This document shows, piece by piece, positions 44,043-52,674 of a stretch of DNA of 64,000 nucleotides. How positions within the stretch are numbered: the first letter of the stretch is position 1; every line of letters begins with the position of its first letter. Source of the DNA: an uncultured Clostridia bacterium. GTDB lineage: Bacteria > Bacillota > Clostridia > Christensenellales > Aristaeellaceae. The notes below the pieces were generated by a model. That model was given only the letters and a program-made list of their open reading frames with translations, was not told the origin of the DNA and ran no database searches. The stretch covers positions 171,299 through 235,298 of the forward strand of contig CAKUKE010000002.1 in assembly GCA_934662505.1 (NCBI GenBank). Direction: 5' to 3'. The translations under genes were made by a program, and so were the position numbers.

Positions 44043-44615
44043 TTGAAAAAAAGCACGAAATCCTTTTACAGAAGAAGCTGTTTGCTGATGACGCTGTGCC
44101 TTGCCCTTGGCGTGGCGCTGGCCGGCTGCACCAGCAGCGCGGATATGACCGCCCCGTCCGTCAGCCCGGGTGCGTCCGCTTCACCCATGGCGACCACGCA
44201 AAGCCCGACGGACGGCCCTTCACCGGATACGTCGGCGGAGCCTGACATGCCCGCTGGTTCTGCGTCGGTTTCACTGGAGGACAGCAAAAAGGCGTCCGAG
44301 CAGATGGAGGACGCCGTGGTCATGCTAACGGAGATCGACGATGCGTATGTAGTCGCCCTTGGCAACCGTGCGCTTGTCGGCATCAAGGCGGACGGTCAGT
44401 ATCAGGGGACGGTGGACGAACGGCTGCAAAAGGCCATTCTGACCCGTCTGCAGACGATCGACAAGGCCGTGACGGAGATTTACGTGACGGATGACGAAGC
44501 CAGACGCGGCGACATTGAAAAGCTGGCGGAGGAACTGGAAAAGGCGACGGATATCGCTCAGATACAGACCCGCTTTGACGAACTGGTGCAGGGCATGACG
44601 GCTTACCGGGAATGA
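44043..44615 (+). CDS. YhcN/YlaJ-type sporulation lipoprotein
   Basis: The 190-residue protein has a lipoprotein signal with lipobox ALAGC, a Ser/Pro/Thr-rich linker (about 32-75) and a YhcN/YlaJ-like domain (EIDDAYVVALGNRALVGIKADG, then AVTEIYVTDDE). The family includes spore inner-membrane lipoproteins involved in germination or cortex. Start is TTG at 44043 with GGAGG upstream inside a hairpin. It follows the nucleoside kinase by 60 bases. Confidence 0.83.
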   Translation: MKKSTKSFYRRSCLLMTLCLALGVALAGCTSSADMTAPSVSPGASASPMATTQSPTDGPSPDTSAEPDMPAGSASVSLEDSKKASEQMEDAVVMLTEIDDAYVVALGNRALVGIKADGQYQGTVDERLQKAILTRLQTIDKAVTEIYVTDDEARRGDIEKLAEELEKATDIAQIQTRFDELVQGMTAYRE

Positions 44616-45019
44616 GACCGGCTTCTGCGAAAATGAAGCGCTGGACGCTGCAAGGGGCGCTGCCTGTTGCGGCGTTTTCAGCATACCACCCGTTCTGCGG
44701 CGCGCTGTGCGCGGTCTGCTGGTTTCTGGGCGGTTTGGAGTCTGAAAACGAAGCGGCGCGCTGGGCAGGCTCCGGCAGAAGCCTGCCCAGACGCGTCCGG
44801 CTTGCGTTATCCGTCGCGCTTGTCATCCTGTGCGCCGCTTTTTTTCTGGAACGCCGTTTTTTTACCGTTCATGGGGCGCGGATCCTTTTTGACGCCGCTG
44901 CGGGGTGCCTTGCCCAGACGGTTGCCGCGCAGGCGCTGATGCAGCCTGTATCCGCTGCGGCGGCAGGACGGGCGGCAGTCGGTTTTGCCGTCCTGTCTTT
45001 AGGATTCGCCTGCCTGTGA
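44612..45019 (+). CDS. Small hypothetical membrane protein
   Basis: The 135-residue, Ala- and Arg-rich protein has about three hydrophobic segments. Its ATG overlaps the previous stop (ATGA), which suggests coupled translation with the lipoprotein; ATG 44633 is an alternative. I recognise no family. The 3' end overlaps the convergent SipL-like gene by 21 bases. Confidence 0.5.
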   Translation: MRPASAKMKRWTLQGALPVAAFSAYHPFCGALCAVCWFLGGLESENEAARWAGSGRSLPRRVRLALSVALVILCAAFFLERRFFTVHGARILFDAAAGCLAQTVAAQALMQPVSAAAAGRAAVGFAVLSLGFACL

Positions 45020-46561
45020 ATGGCGGCGGTACATCAGCAGCGCCTGACCGGGGGATGGTTCGCCCGTCAGGTCGGGATTCAGCCGTGCCAGCGTTTCCTT
45101 GGCGACGCGGTAGCGCTTGGCCACGTCCCACAGCGTTTCGTCCGCCTGCAGGAAACAAAGGGAAACGCCGCACGGTTCGAAGTCCTTTTCGTTTTCGGCT
45201 ACGTCTGTCGCAGCACTCATGCGCGTATAACGCGCACCGTCCGCCGCCATGTGGAGAATGTATTTGATCTCCGCCTTATCGCTGGTCAACGCGCTCAGCT
45301 CCACGTCTGACGTGAACAGGGTCAGGCGATCCTCCGGCTGCGCGTCGGTGGTATAGGCAACGGAGAAGGGCGCTTCGGCCTGCACGCTGACCGGCACCTG
45401 AGAATCGTCCGTCATATAGACAAGGGTAGCCTGAAGCACACCGTTTACGATCAGCCTGCCGGCTGCGCGCTGCGTCGATACGGGAACGGGGTTGAGGAAA
45501 CCGAGCAGCGGCTGCGCCAGACGGGGTGCGCCGTCAGGCAGCGGCAGAAGACAGCGCACGCTTTCTGCCGCGTCGGCGTGGGCAGCCTGCGTACAGAGCG
45601 ACACGCTTCCCTTGACGGCGGTCAGGTTTTCGCCGCAGGTCGTGTACAGATCCTCCAATATGCTTTTTTCACTGCTTTCCAGTGCGCAGACACGGCTGCG
45701 CACCACCGTTTCACAGCGCATCGTCTTCTCCCCTGTGTTTTCGGCGCCGTCCTGCGACAGAACCGCGATGTCCCGCACCTGAGTGAGTGCGGAGAGCAGG
45801 TTGCCCTTTTCGCCGCTCAGCGCGATTTCCTGCTCATAGGGCATGGTGTGGCGGGTGTAGATCAGCGGACGCTGCGGCATGCGGGAGGTGTGGTAAGCTT
45901 CGATATGGACGGTGCCCGTGACCCGTGCTTTGCCGTCGGGCGTCAGACTGACGTCCTCAGGCTGCGCATAACCCGTCGCGAAGAGGGTCGACTCCACCTG
46001 CAGCACGTCCGACAGCTCGAATTCGTCCCGAAGGGTATCCTGCACCTCGCCCTCCCCTGCTTCGCGCACCGTTTCCGTGGTTCTGGTCAGGTATTCCGCA
46101 CAGTCGTTTCCGTCCAGTCGGCTGACCAGGCTGACATTTTTCTCCTGCACAAGGTCTGGTTCCAGACGAAGCACTGCCCGCAGAAGCACCCGGCCGCTGG
46201 CCAATTTGGCGGTGGTCTGCTCAACAACGGCAAAAACGCGTCTGCAGCGCAGGCTGACGTTTTCCAGTCCGGCGGGCAGGGATACGGGCTGGGCGTAGCT
46301 GGCCGTCACCTCAAGGGGCTGCACCCGGGTCAGATCCCCCTGAGAAAACAGCACGCGGAAAATGACTTTTCCGCTGAGTACCAGCCGGCTGCCGCTGCTT
46401 TCGCTCTCGCCGGGCAGGGCTGCCGCGCCGGCGTAAAACAGTCTCGCCTCATCCCGCAGCCCGCCCGGGAGCAGCGCTTCGGTCTCGACCGCCGTCTGTA
46501 TGGGATTCATCGATACCGGTTGTTCCGTTTCTATCGTTTCCCGAATGATTTGCGTGTTCAT
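44999..46561 (-). CDS. sipL: SPOCS-LysM protein resembling SipL
   Basis: The 520-residue protein has repeated SPOCS (DUF3794) domains along residues 1-460 and a C-terminal LysM (CFLQADETLWDVAKRYRVAKETLARLNPDL). Clostridioides difficile SipL has this layout and length and recruits the spore-coat ATPase SpoIVA to the forespore, so a spore-coat role is likely. ATG 46561 has GGGAGGG nine bases upstream, inside a hairpin. The symbol rests on architecture only. Confidence 0.8.
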   Translation of the reverse strand: MNTQIIRETIETEQPVSMNPIQTAVETEALLPGGLRDEARLFYAGAAALPGESESSGSRLVLSGKVIFRVLFSQGDLTRVQPLEVTASYAQPVSLPAGLENVSLRCRRVFAVVEQTTAKLASGRVLLRAVLRLEPDLVQEKNVSLVSRLDGNDCAEYLTRTTETVREAGEGEVQDTLRDEFELSDVLQVESTLFATGYAQPEDVSLTPDGKARVTGTVHIEAYHTSRMPQRPLIYTRHTMPYEQEIALSGEKGNLLSALTQVRDIAVLSQDGAENTGEKTMRCETVVRSRVCALESSEKSILEDLYTTCGENLTAVKGSVSLCTQAAHADAAESVRCLLPLPDGAPRLAQPLLGFLNPVPVSTQRAAGRLIVNGVLQATLVYMTDDSQVPVSVQAEAPFSVAYTTDAQPEDRLTLFTSDVELSALTSDKAEIKYILHMAADGARYTRMSAATDVAENEKDFEPCGVSLCFLQADETLWDVAKRYRVAKETLARLNPDLTGEPSPGQALLMYRRHSQAGES

Positions 46562-46569
46562 ACAAAAAT

Positions 46570-46611
46570 CCCTCCCATCATGTCCGTTCATGCATATGCC
46601 GGATGGGAGGG
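46570..46611 (-). promoter_or_regulatory. Hairpin sequestering the SipL-like gene's Shine-Dalgarno
   Basis: On the minus strand CCCTCCCATC (46611-46602) pairs perfectly with GATGGGAGGG (46579-46570) around a 22-base loop and is followed by ATTTTTG. It may terminate the upstream ABC operon and hide the SipL-like ribosome site. Confidence 0.65.
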
Positions 46612-46620
46612 TTTTATGCG
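46591..46620 (-). promoter_or_regulatory. Sigma-E-like promoter of the SipL-like gene
   Basis: On the minus strand CGCATAAA-N14-CATATGCA keeps the CATA cores of both sigma-E elements at the right spacing. The anti-Shine-Dalgarno arm lies in the spacer. Confidence 0.4.
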
Positions 46621-46634
46621 TTTTCAGGGATGGC

Positions 46635-48302
46635 TTACACGCCACGCAGATAGTAGCGATCCGCCGTGCGCAGCAGGCTGCGATAGCTTAGTGCACAGCC
46701 GGCGGCACACACGGCCCCCAGCACGGCGGCAACGACCGGGAAGGGCATCTCCAACAGATAGCCGCCTACCCCCAGCAGAATGACGGTTAGCAGCACGCCC
46801 CAGGAAAAGAGCATGCCGAACAGGGTGCTGCCCTTCTGCTTGATGGCTTCCGTCTCTGTCAGCCAGTCAAGGGAGGGCTTGCGAATGTCGCGGCCGAGTC
46901 CGACACAGCATACGATAAAGCTGTACAGCAGCGCGAGCACCACGCCGGTCAGTATTTCCGCTGCAAATTCCGGCAGAAGAACGAGCAGCACCGCGCCGGC
47001 CAGTACAACGCCGAAAGCGGAAAGCGCATAGCCCACGCGGAGCTTGGCGCGCACGCAGACCCGCGCCTGCACGGGCAGGGAAACCAGCATGCCGTGCCCC
47101 TTTCCTTCCCGTGTGACTGCGGTAAAGCAGAAGGGGTTGATGCCGGCCATCCAGCCGATCATGCCGAAAACAATGACCAGCAGAAGGGTGGGTGAAAAGG
47201 AAGCGAGCACCAATGCGGCGGAGTCGCCGTCTCCGGAATTCTGAATGTTGAGCAGCATGATCCCACAGAGAAACGCCGGCATGATCACGCTGGGAATGGA
47301 GTTGACCATGTAGGGAGACGTGCGGAACAGCACCTTCAGTTCACGGCGAAGACAGGCGGCAAGCGGCGTACGCTGCGCGTAGGGATCGCCGCGCTTATGC
47401 GTGACGGCAGCCGAGGAGGAAAGGTGCAGCATGGACAGCTTCTGATAGACAAAACCTACCAGATAGACCGCCAGCAGAAACGCGCCTGCGGACACCAGCA
47501 GAAATGCGGCCAGCCGGCTCCAGTTTCCCGTCATGCCTTCCACCGCCCAGCCTGCGGGCGGAAAAGCGGATGTGACGGCCTGAATGCGGACGGAGTTGTC
47601 TGCGATCAGACGGCCGATCATTTCGGCTGCGCTGGGGTCATCGACCGATGCGCCTACAAAACCACCCATCGTCATCGACAGATACATGTAGCTGATCAGA
47701 AACAGAATGCCGAATACGGTTGTGACGGTCTCCCGCTTTTTCCAGTGCGCGGTCAGCCGCACCAGCAGGGTGGAAATGAACGTGACGATGGCCAGCGGAA
47801 TGAGCGAAGAGGCAAGCCACACCAGAACAACCCGCAGATAAAAGGCTGCCGTAACAGGGGTGTAGATACCGTAAAAAACGGCCGCAGGGAGAACAAAGAG
47901 GGCGTTGATACCCGTTTCACTCAGCCAGATCTGCGTCAGACGCGCGCCCAGCGCCGCTCTGGGCGTAATGGGCAGCGAATAAAGGAAAGCGGCGTCCTTT
48001 CCAAAGTACAGCGTGCTCATGGTGAAAAAGAAGCTGAGCACCAGGGTGCACATCATCGCGGCCAATACCGTCAGGGACAGGAGCACCTCCGGCATGCCCA
48101 TCCGGGCCAGCGTTCGGGCTGCGCTGTTTTCAACGTAAATCAGCAGACCGCCCAGATACACGATCAGAAACAGAATGGCGATGATTTTGGCAACGGCCGA
48201 TTTCTTTTCCTTTTTGTCCAGCGCTTTGAGGTGGCCGGGCTTATAATCCGCCAGTCTGGATAACAGCTGCATTTTCAGCAGCGCACCATAACCGTTTTTC
48301 AT
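46635..48302 (-). CDS. ABC-2 type transporter permease
   Basis: The 555-residue integral membrane protein has about 12 to 14 hydrophobic segments in two halves with a central soluble loop. It resembles large Firmicute ABC-2 permeases of unknown substrate. Its ATG overlaps the stop of the ATPase gene (ATGA at 48302), making one exporter unit. The terminator-like hairpin follows 24 bases after its stop. Confidence 0.85.
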   Translation of the reverse strand: MKNGYGALLKMQLLSRLADYKPGHLKALDKKEKKSAVAKIIAILFLIVYLGGLLIYVENSAARTLARMGMPEVLLSLTVLAAMMCTLVLSFFFTMSTLYFGKDAAFLYSLPITPRAALGARLTQIWLSETGINALFVLPAAVFYGIYTPVTAAFYLRVVLVWLASSLIPLAIVTFISTLLVRLTAHWKKRETVTTVFGILFLISYMYLSMTMGGFVGASVDDPSAAEMIGRLIADNSVRIQAVTSAFPPAGWAVEGMTGNWSRLAAFLLVSAGAFLLAVYLVGFVYQKLSMLHLSSSAAVTHKRGDPYAQRTPLAACLRRELKVLFRTSPYMVNSIPSVIMPAFLCGIMLLNIQNSGDGDSAALVLASFSPTLLLVIVFGMIGWMAGINPFCFTAVTREGKGHGMLVSLPVQARVCVRAKLRVGYALSAFGVVLAGAVLLVLLPEFAAEILTGVVLALLYSFIVCCVGLGRDIRKPSLDWLTETEAIKQKGSTLFGMLFSWGVLLTVILLGVGGYLLEMPFPVVAAVLGAVCAAGCALSYRSLLRTADRYYLRGV

Positions 48303-49036
48303 TCTTTTTCTTCCTCGTTTTCCGTCATCTCCAGGAACAGCTGTTCCAGAGAAGCGTTCTTTTCACCGGAGCGCAGTTCGTCCAGCGTGCCTTCTGCCCG
48401 AAGCCGGCCTTCTGCAATGACGCCGATGCGGGTGCACAGCTTTTCCGCCACCTCCAGCACATGCGTGGAGAAAAAGACCGTGTTGCCGCGGGCACAGTGA
48501 TTTTTCATTTCTTCTTTCAGAAGGTGCGCTGCGCGCGGGTCAAGGCCGCTCAGGGGCTCGTCCAGCACCCAGACGGGCGGCTGATGAATGAGGGCGCCGA
48601 TGACCATCAGCTTCTGCTTCATGCCTTTGGAATAGCTGCGGATCTGCTGGTTGACCGCTTTTTCCAAATCAAAAACCGCAAGGTATTTTTCGATGTGCGC
48701 CTTGCGCGTCGGACGGTCGATCTGATAGATATCGGCCATGAAGTTCAGATATTCCATGCCGCTGAGACGGTCATACATGTCGACGCCGTCTGGAACATAG
48801 CCGATGAGGCGCTTGGCCTCCAGCGGCGTGTCCGCCATGCTTTTGCCGCAGATGCGCACGTCGCCCTCGTCCGGCGAAAGGATTCCTGTGATCAGCTTGA
48901 TGGCGGTCGTCTTGCCTGCGCCGTTGGGGCCGATGAAACCGTACAGTTCCCCTGCCCCGACGTTCAGCGTCAGCTGATTTAACGCCTTGACGCCGCTCTT
49001 TTCATAAGCCTTGGATACGTTGGTCACTTCAATCAT
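48299..49036 (-). CDS. ABC transporter ATP-binding protein
   Basis: The 245-residue protein has Walker A GPNGAGKTT, signature SYSKGMKQK, Walker B VWVLDEPLSGLD and the switch His in STHVL, so it is fully equipped. It powers the permease encoded immediately downstream. The shared upstream promoter has TATAAT on the minus strand at 49059-49064 with an extended TGC. Confidence 0.95.
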   Translation of the reverse strand: MIEVTNVSKAYEKSGVKALNQLTLNVGAGELYGFIGPNGAGKTTAIKLITGILSPDEGDVRICGKSMADTPLEAKRLIGYVPDGVDMYDRLSGMEYLNFMADIYQIDRPTRKAHIEKYLAVFDLEKAVNQQIRSYSKGMKQKLMVIGALIHQPPVWVLDEPLSGLDPRAAHLLKEEMKNHCARGNTVFFSTHVLEVAEKLCTRIGVIAEGRLRAEGTLDELRSGEKNASLEQLFLEMTENEEEKE

Positions 49037-49097
49037 GTCAATTTCCTCTTTTCATGCAGTTCGCCGCTATTATAGCAGTCCCGTGCCGCACGGAACA

Positions 49098-49126
49098 AGA
49101 AAAATGTATGTAAAATACATTTTTCT
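49098..49126 (-). terminator. Terminator between the DUF2804 gene and the ABC operon
   Basis: AGAAAAATGTAT and ATACATTTTTCT form a perfect 12-bp stem with A and T runs on both sides, so it may work in either direction. Confidence 0.85.
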
Positions 49127-49141
49127 GCTTCAAATGTCATT

Positions 49142-50182
49142 TTACCACCGATTGCATACTTTCTCCGCAAACCCCAGCCGCCGCTCAAGCGATACGACCC
49201 TGCCGTCGTCCAGCGTTACCCGACCGGTGAAACGTCCGAACACCTGATGCTGGTCTGAACAGATGAGCCCGGCGCTGGCACGGCTGCTGCGATCCAGCAC
49301 AGGCTCCAGTACAAGATCGACCCTGCCCTCCTGATCTGTGATGCGCCATGGCGACATATAATCCACTTGCCCGTCCTTTTCCGGAATATGAAAAACGACC
49401 CGCCCAAGCTTATGCGCATGACCGTTCAAAAAGGCCATGTTCTCGCTGGCGGCAGAGGTGTCGCCGAAGCCGTAGCCCAGATTCAGCCCGAACTCGCCCT
49501 CCTTCGTGACGCAGGAAAGACTGCCCCAATACCACGTGTTGCGGTACGGCCAGACGCCGCGTCCCCAGTCCAGCACTGCCCGGGCAGAAGCGGGAGAAAA
49601 CAGGTACTCGTCATCGCCTATCAGCACGCGTCCGTCCGGAACCAGACAGTTGATCTTCTGGTTGTAGTAGAAATCCCTTGGACTTTCATGAAAGGGTGTT
49701 GCGATCACCATGCTGTCGCCCGGCCGCGGCGCTATGGCAATGTCGAACAGCAGATGTCTGCCGGGCAAAAAGTCCGGGACATTGCCCACCAGCCGCCGTA
49801 CGCTGTTTTTGTTTTCAAATGTCATGCGATAGCCGCGGCCGGCCGTCTGCACGTCGCCAGATACGCTGGTGGCGGGCAGATGCCGTCTGCCCAGTGGCAT
49901 AAGGCTCATGCGGGTAAACGTTTTCTCCCATGGCCTGCCGTCGAAAGAGAGAAACGAAATGCTGTCCAGCCCCATGTATCCGTTGTCCGCGATGGTCAGC
50001 GCCAGCGCGAACCGGTCGGTAGCGATCAGATAATAGTCCCATTCCTTGATCCGCCAGACCGGCGCGGCAACGTCCTTCCGATCGTACTGCTTCATCAGCC
50101 GCGTTGCATACCCCTGCTCCGACAGATGGCCGTGTTCGTCCAATAATCTGCCGACGGTCTGCAGTTTGTGCTGCTTGTCCAT
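49142..50182 (-). CDS. DUF2804 family protein
   Basis: The 346-residue protein matches DUF2804, a beta-rich cytosolic family. Recognisable blocks are the IKEWDYYLI start, SFLSFDGRPW, and the GVWPYRNTWYWGS and LGYGFGDTSAASEN motifs. The function is unknown; members often sit with lipid or carbohydrate enzymes. GGGGGAAGG precedes the ATG. It follows the terminator of the isomerase/esterase operon. Confidence 0.83.
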   Translation of the reverse strand: MDKQHKLQTVGRLLDEHGHLSEQGYATRLMKQYDRKDVAAPVWRIKEWDYYLIATDRFALALTIADNGYMGLDSISFLSFDGRPWEKTFTRMSLMPLGRRHLPATSVSGDVQTAGRGYRMTFENKNSVRRLVGNVPDFLPGRHLLFDIAIAPRPGDSMVIATPFHESPRDFYYNQKINCLVPDGRVLIGDDEYLFSPASARAVLDWGRGVWPYRNTWYWGSLSCVTKEGEFGLNLGYGFGDTSAASENMAFLNGHAHKLGRVVFHIPEKDGQVDYMSPWRITDQEGRVDLVLEPVLDRSSRASAGLICSDQHQVFGRFTGRVTLDDGRVVSLERRLGFAEKVCNRW

Positions 50183-50205
50183 TTTGCCTTCCCCCTCTTA
50201 TAAAA

Positions 50206-50243
50206 ACGGGCGGAGCGCCCCATGCGGCAGCGTCCGCCCGTAT
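50206..50243 (-). terminator. Terminator of the kinase-esterase-isomerase operon
   Basis: On the minus strand ACGGGCGGA and TCCGCCCGT pair across a 19-base loop and are followed by TTTTTAT. Confidence 0.9.
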
Positions 50244-50251
50244 GCATTTCC

Positions 50252-51067
50252 TTATTTCAGACCGATTCTTTTCAGCGTTCCGATGCTCTTTTCAGCGTCA
50301 TCCAGCGGATTCTGATCGTACCATTCGTCCTGTTCGACGATGAACCAGCAAGCGCCGCCCTCCAGACCGGCTTCCACCACGCCGGGCGCGTCCTGGCAGC
50401 CGTAGCCGAAAGGACGGAAGCGGAACTGCCCAGCCTGCTTTTCATCGTTGCGGCCAATGAGACCGTAGGGGGTTCCTTCACCCTTACGGCCTTCAAAGTC
50501 CTTCAGGTGAACCACCGGGGTGCGGCCGGCATATTTGCGCAGATATGCGGCAGGGTCTACGCCGGAATACTTGACCCAGCACACGTCGATTTCCGTCTGA
50601 AGCCGGCTTTCATCCACCGCGTCATACAGAAAGTCCAGACCGTACATGCCGGAGATCTTTTCAAATTCAAAGTCGTGGTTGTGATACAGCAGGGTCATGC
50701 CGGCCGCACGGCAAAGGTCGCCCAGCTTGTATGCCTGACGGATCAGATGCGCAAAGCCGGGGTGACCGGGACGGAAGTCCTCATTCAGGTAGGGAATGGC
50801 AATGTACTTGCAGCCGATCTTCTGGTGATAGGAAATGACGCCGAAGGGATCGGCGGTCAACTGATCCATGGTCACATGACTGGACACGGCCACAAGACCG
50901 CTTTCATCCAGCAATGCTTTGACTTCGTCCGCAGTCTTGCCGAAAAAGCCGGCAAACTCCACGCCGTCGTAACCCATGGCCTTCAGCCGCGTGAACACGC
51001 CTTTCATATCCCGCGCCATTTCCTCACGCGCGGAGTAAAGCTGATAACCGACAAGTGCCTTTTTCAT
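50252..51067 (-). CDS. Sugar phosphate isomerase/epimerase (TIM barrel)
   Basis: The 271-residue protein is an AP endonuclease 2/xylose isomerase-like TIM barrel: YDGVEFAGF, SSHVTMDQL, LLYHNHDFEFE, TEIDVCWV and VVHLKDFEG carry the usual metal-binding His, Glu and Asp residues. It probably isomerises or epimerises a sugar derivative, substrate unknown. Last gene of the minus-strand operon starting with the MurK-like kinase. Confidence 0.88.
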   Translation of the reverse strand: MKKALVGYQLYSAREEMARDMKGVFTRLKAMGYDGVEFAGFFGKTADEVKALLDESGLVAVSSHVTMDQLTADPFGVISYHQKIGCKYIAIPYLNEDFRPGHPGFAHLIRQAYKLGDLCRAAGMTLLYHNHDFEFEKISGMYGLDFLYDAVDESRLQTEIDVCWVKYSGVDPAAYLRKYAGRTPVVHLKDFEGRKGEGTPYGLIGRNDEKQAGQFRFRPFGYGCQDAPGVVEAGLEGGACWFIVEQDEWYDQNPLDDAEKSIGTLKRIGLK

Positions 51068-51081
51068 TTTCGTTTCCTCCT

Positions 51082-51855
51082 TTAGCAGAAGTCCTGCGTT
51101 TTTTCAAGATGAAGGAACTGGATGAAATGCTGAATGTGTTCATCCCAGTATTCCCATGTGTGGCTTCCTTCGTCTTCCTCATAAGTGTAGTCGAAGGGGT
51201 TGCCGTTGATGGCGGTGAAAAAGTCCCGGGTCTCCCGGGCGGCGGGCAGCAGATGATCCTGCAGACCGCACGCATGATAGATACGGGGATACGGTCCGCC
51301 CGCCTCCAGCGTCTGCCGTGCGCAGACAAAGCTGTCGTAGCGTGTGCCTTCAAGGGTTTTGCCGTCCAGCGCCCAGAAAACCTTTTCTTCGTTCGCCCGG
51401 TTTTTGTACATGGCCACTTCCGCACCGGCAGACAGGCAGCCTACCGCCGCGTACTGCTCGGGGCGGGACAGACCGATGGTCAGACTGCCGGCGCCGCCCA
51501 TGGAAAGACCGGCGATGAAATTGTCCTCCCGTTTATCGGAAAAGTTGAAGAACGTGCGCATCTTCCGGGGAAGCTCTTCGGCGATATAGGTGTAGTATTT
51601 CCCGCCATGCGCCATGTCCACATATTTGGAATTCTGCGCGCTGGGCATGACGACGGCCAGCCCGTACGGCGCGGCATAGCGCTCAATGGAGGTACGGCGC
51701 ATCCAGTCGTAATGGTTGCCGAAAGAGCCGTGCAAAAGCCACAGCACCTTCAGCGGCACGTCGGGCGCGCCGTCCCTGCGCTGGGGCAGAATGACATGAC
51801 AGGTCTGGCAGAAGCCGAGGGTTTCGGAAAAGAAATGAACGGTGGTAACAGCCAT
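51082..51855 (-). CDS. Esterase D-type hydrolase (copy 2)
   Basis: The 257-residue protein is a tributyrin esterase/EstA-like alpha/beta hydrolase with LWLLHGSFGNHYDW, the nucleophile elbow GLSMGGAG, and a C-terminal Asp-x-Leu and His (GLQDHLL, EGSHTWEYW). It probably removes acetyl or other small acyl groups from carbohydrates. It begins directly after the stop of its paralogue, with AAGGAGG overlapping that gene's end. Confidence 0.88.
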   Translation of the reverse strand: MAVTTVHFFSETLGFCQTCHVILPQRRDGAPDVPLKVLWLLHGSFGNHYDWMRRTSIERYAAPYGLAVVMPSAQNSKYVDMAHGGKYYTYIAEELPRKMRTFFNFSDKREDNFIAGLSMGGAGSLTIGLSRPEQYAAVGCLSAGAEVAMYKNRANEEKVFWALDGKTLEGTRYDSFVCARQTLEAGGPYPRIYHACGLQDHLLPAARETRDFFTAINGNPFDYTYEEDEGSHTWEYWDEHIQHFIQFLHLEKTQDFC

Positions 51856-52647
51856 TTATTTCGCCTCCTTATTTAAGGGCAGCCAGCCAAGCACGTCCTG
51901 GATCTTTGCGTCCCAGCACTCCCAGGAATGGTCGCCGTGGCTTTCTTCATAGGTCAGTGCCAACCCCTTTTCACGGGCGTAATCCCGGAAGCGGAGGTTG
52001 TGGGCATACAGAAAATCTTCAGTACCGCACCAGAGAAACAGGCGCGGACGCGGCTTATCCGACGCGGCCAGATCATCCACTGCGGCGAACAGATCATTGA
52101 ACGAGCCTCTGAACATGTCGGCGCTGCCGAAAATATCCGTCCAGTAATGGGCGCTACCCAACTCGTGACCGTCCAGCTCCTCGGCAATATCCAGCCCGGA
52201 GGAAAGACCGGCCGCCCAGCCGAAGGTTTCGGAGGCGCGCAGCCCGCATTTGATGGCACCGTAGCCGCCCATGGAGAGACCGGCCACAAAGGTTTCCTCC
52301 CGCCGTCTGCTCATGTGGGGAAAGAACGAACGGCACACCCGCGGCAGCTCATCCGAGATGAAATCCCAGTAGCGGGGACCGAAATGCATGTTGGTGTACC
52401 AGCCCAGATCCGTCGTCGGCATGACGACCGCCAGATTTTTGTCCGACGCGTACCGTTCAATGGATGTGCGCCGCTCCCAGATGGTGTGGTCGTCGCTCAT
52501 GCCGTGCAGCAGGTACAGCGTAGGGTAGGTGTCGCTGGCCTTGCCGTCCATGCCGATGAGACCTTCCGTGTTTTCAGGCAGGATGACGTCCATGTCCACG
52601 TTCATTTCCAGCACCTGAGATGTAAAAGTCATGTGCAATAGCGCCAT
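51856..52647 (-). CDS. Esterase D-type hydrolase (copy 1)
   Basis: The 263-residue paralogue of the next gene has YLLHGMSDDHTIW, RRTSIERYA, nucleophile elbow GLSMGGYG and ESHGDHSWECWD. The shared R-R-T-S-I-E-R-Y block and lengths suggest tandem duplication followed by divergence. It probably deacylates sugars taken up or recycled by this operon. It lies 27 bases after the kinase gene. Confidence 0.88.
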   Translation of the reverse strand: MALLHMTFTSQVLEMNVDMDVILPENTEGLIGMDGKASDTYPTLYLLHGMSDDHTIWERRTSIERYASDKNLAVVMPTTDLGWYTNMHFGPRYWDFISDELPRVCRSFFPHMSRRREETFVAGLSMGGYGAIKCGLRASETFGWAAGLSSGLDIAEELDGHELGSAHYWTDIFGSADMFRGSFNDLFAAVDDLAASDKPRPRLFLWCGTEDFLYAHNLRFRDYAREKGLALTYEESHGDHSWECWDAKIQDVLGWLPLNKEAK

Positions 52648-52674
52648 GATGCTCTCCTTCCTTGACCGCAGGGG

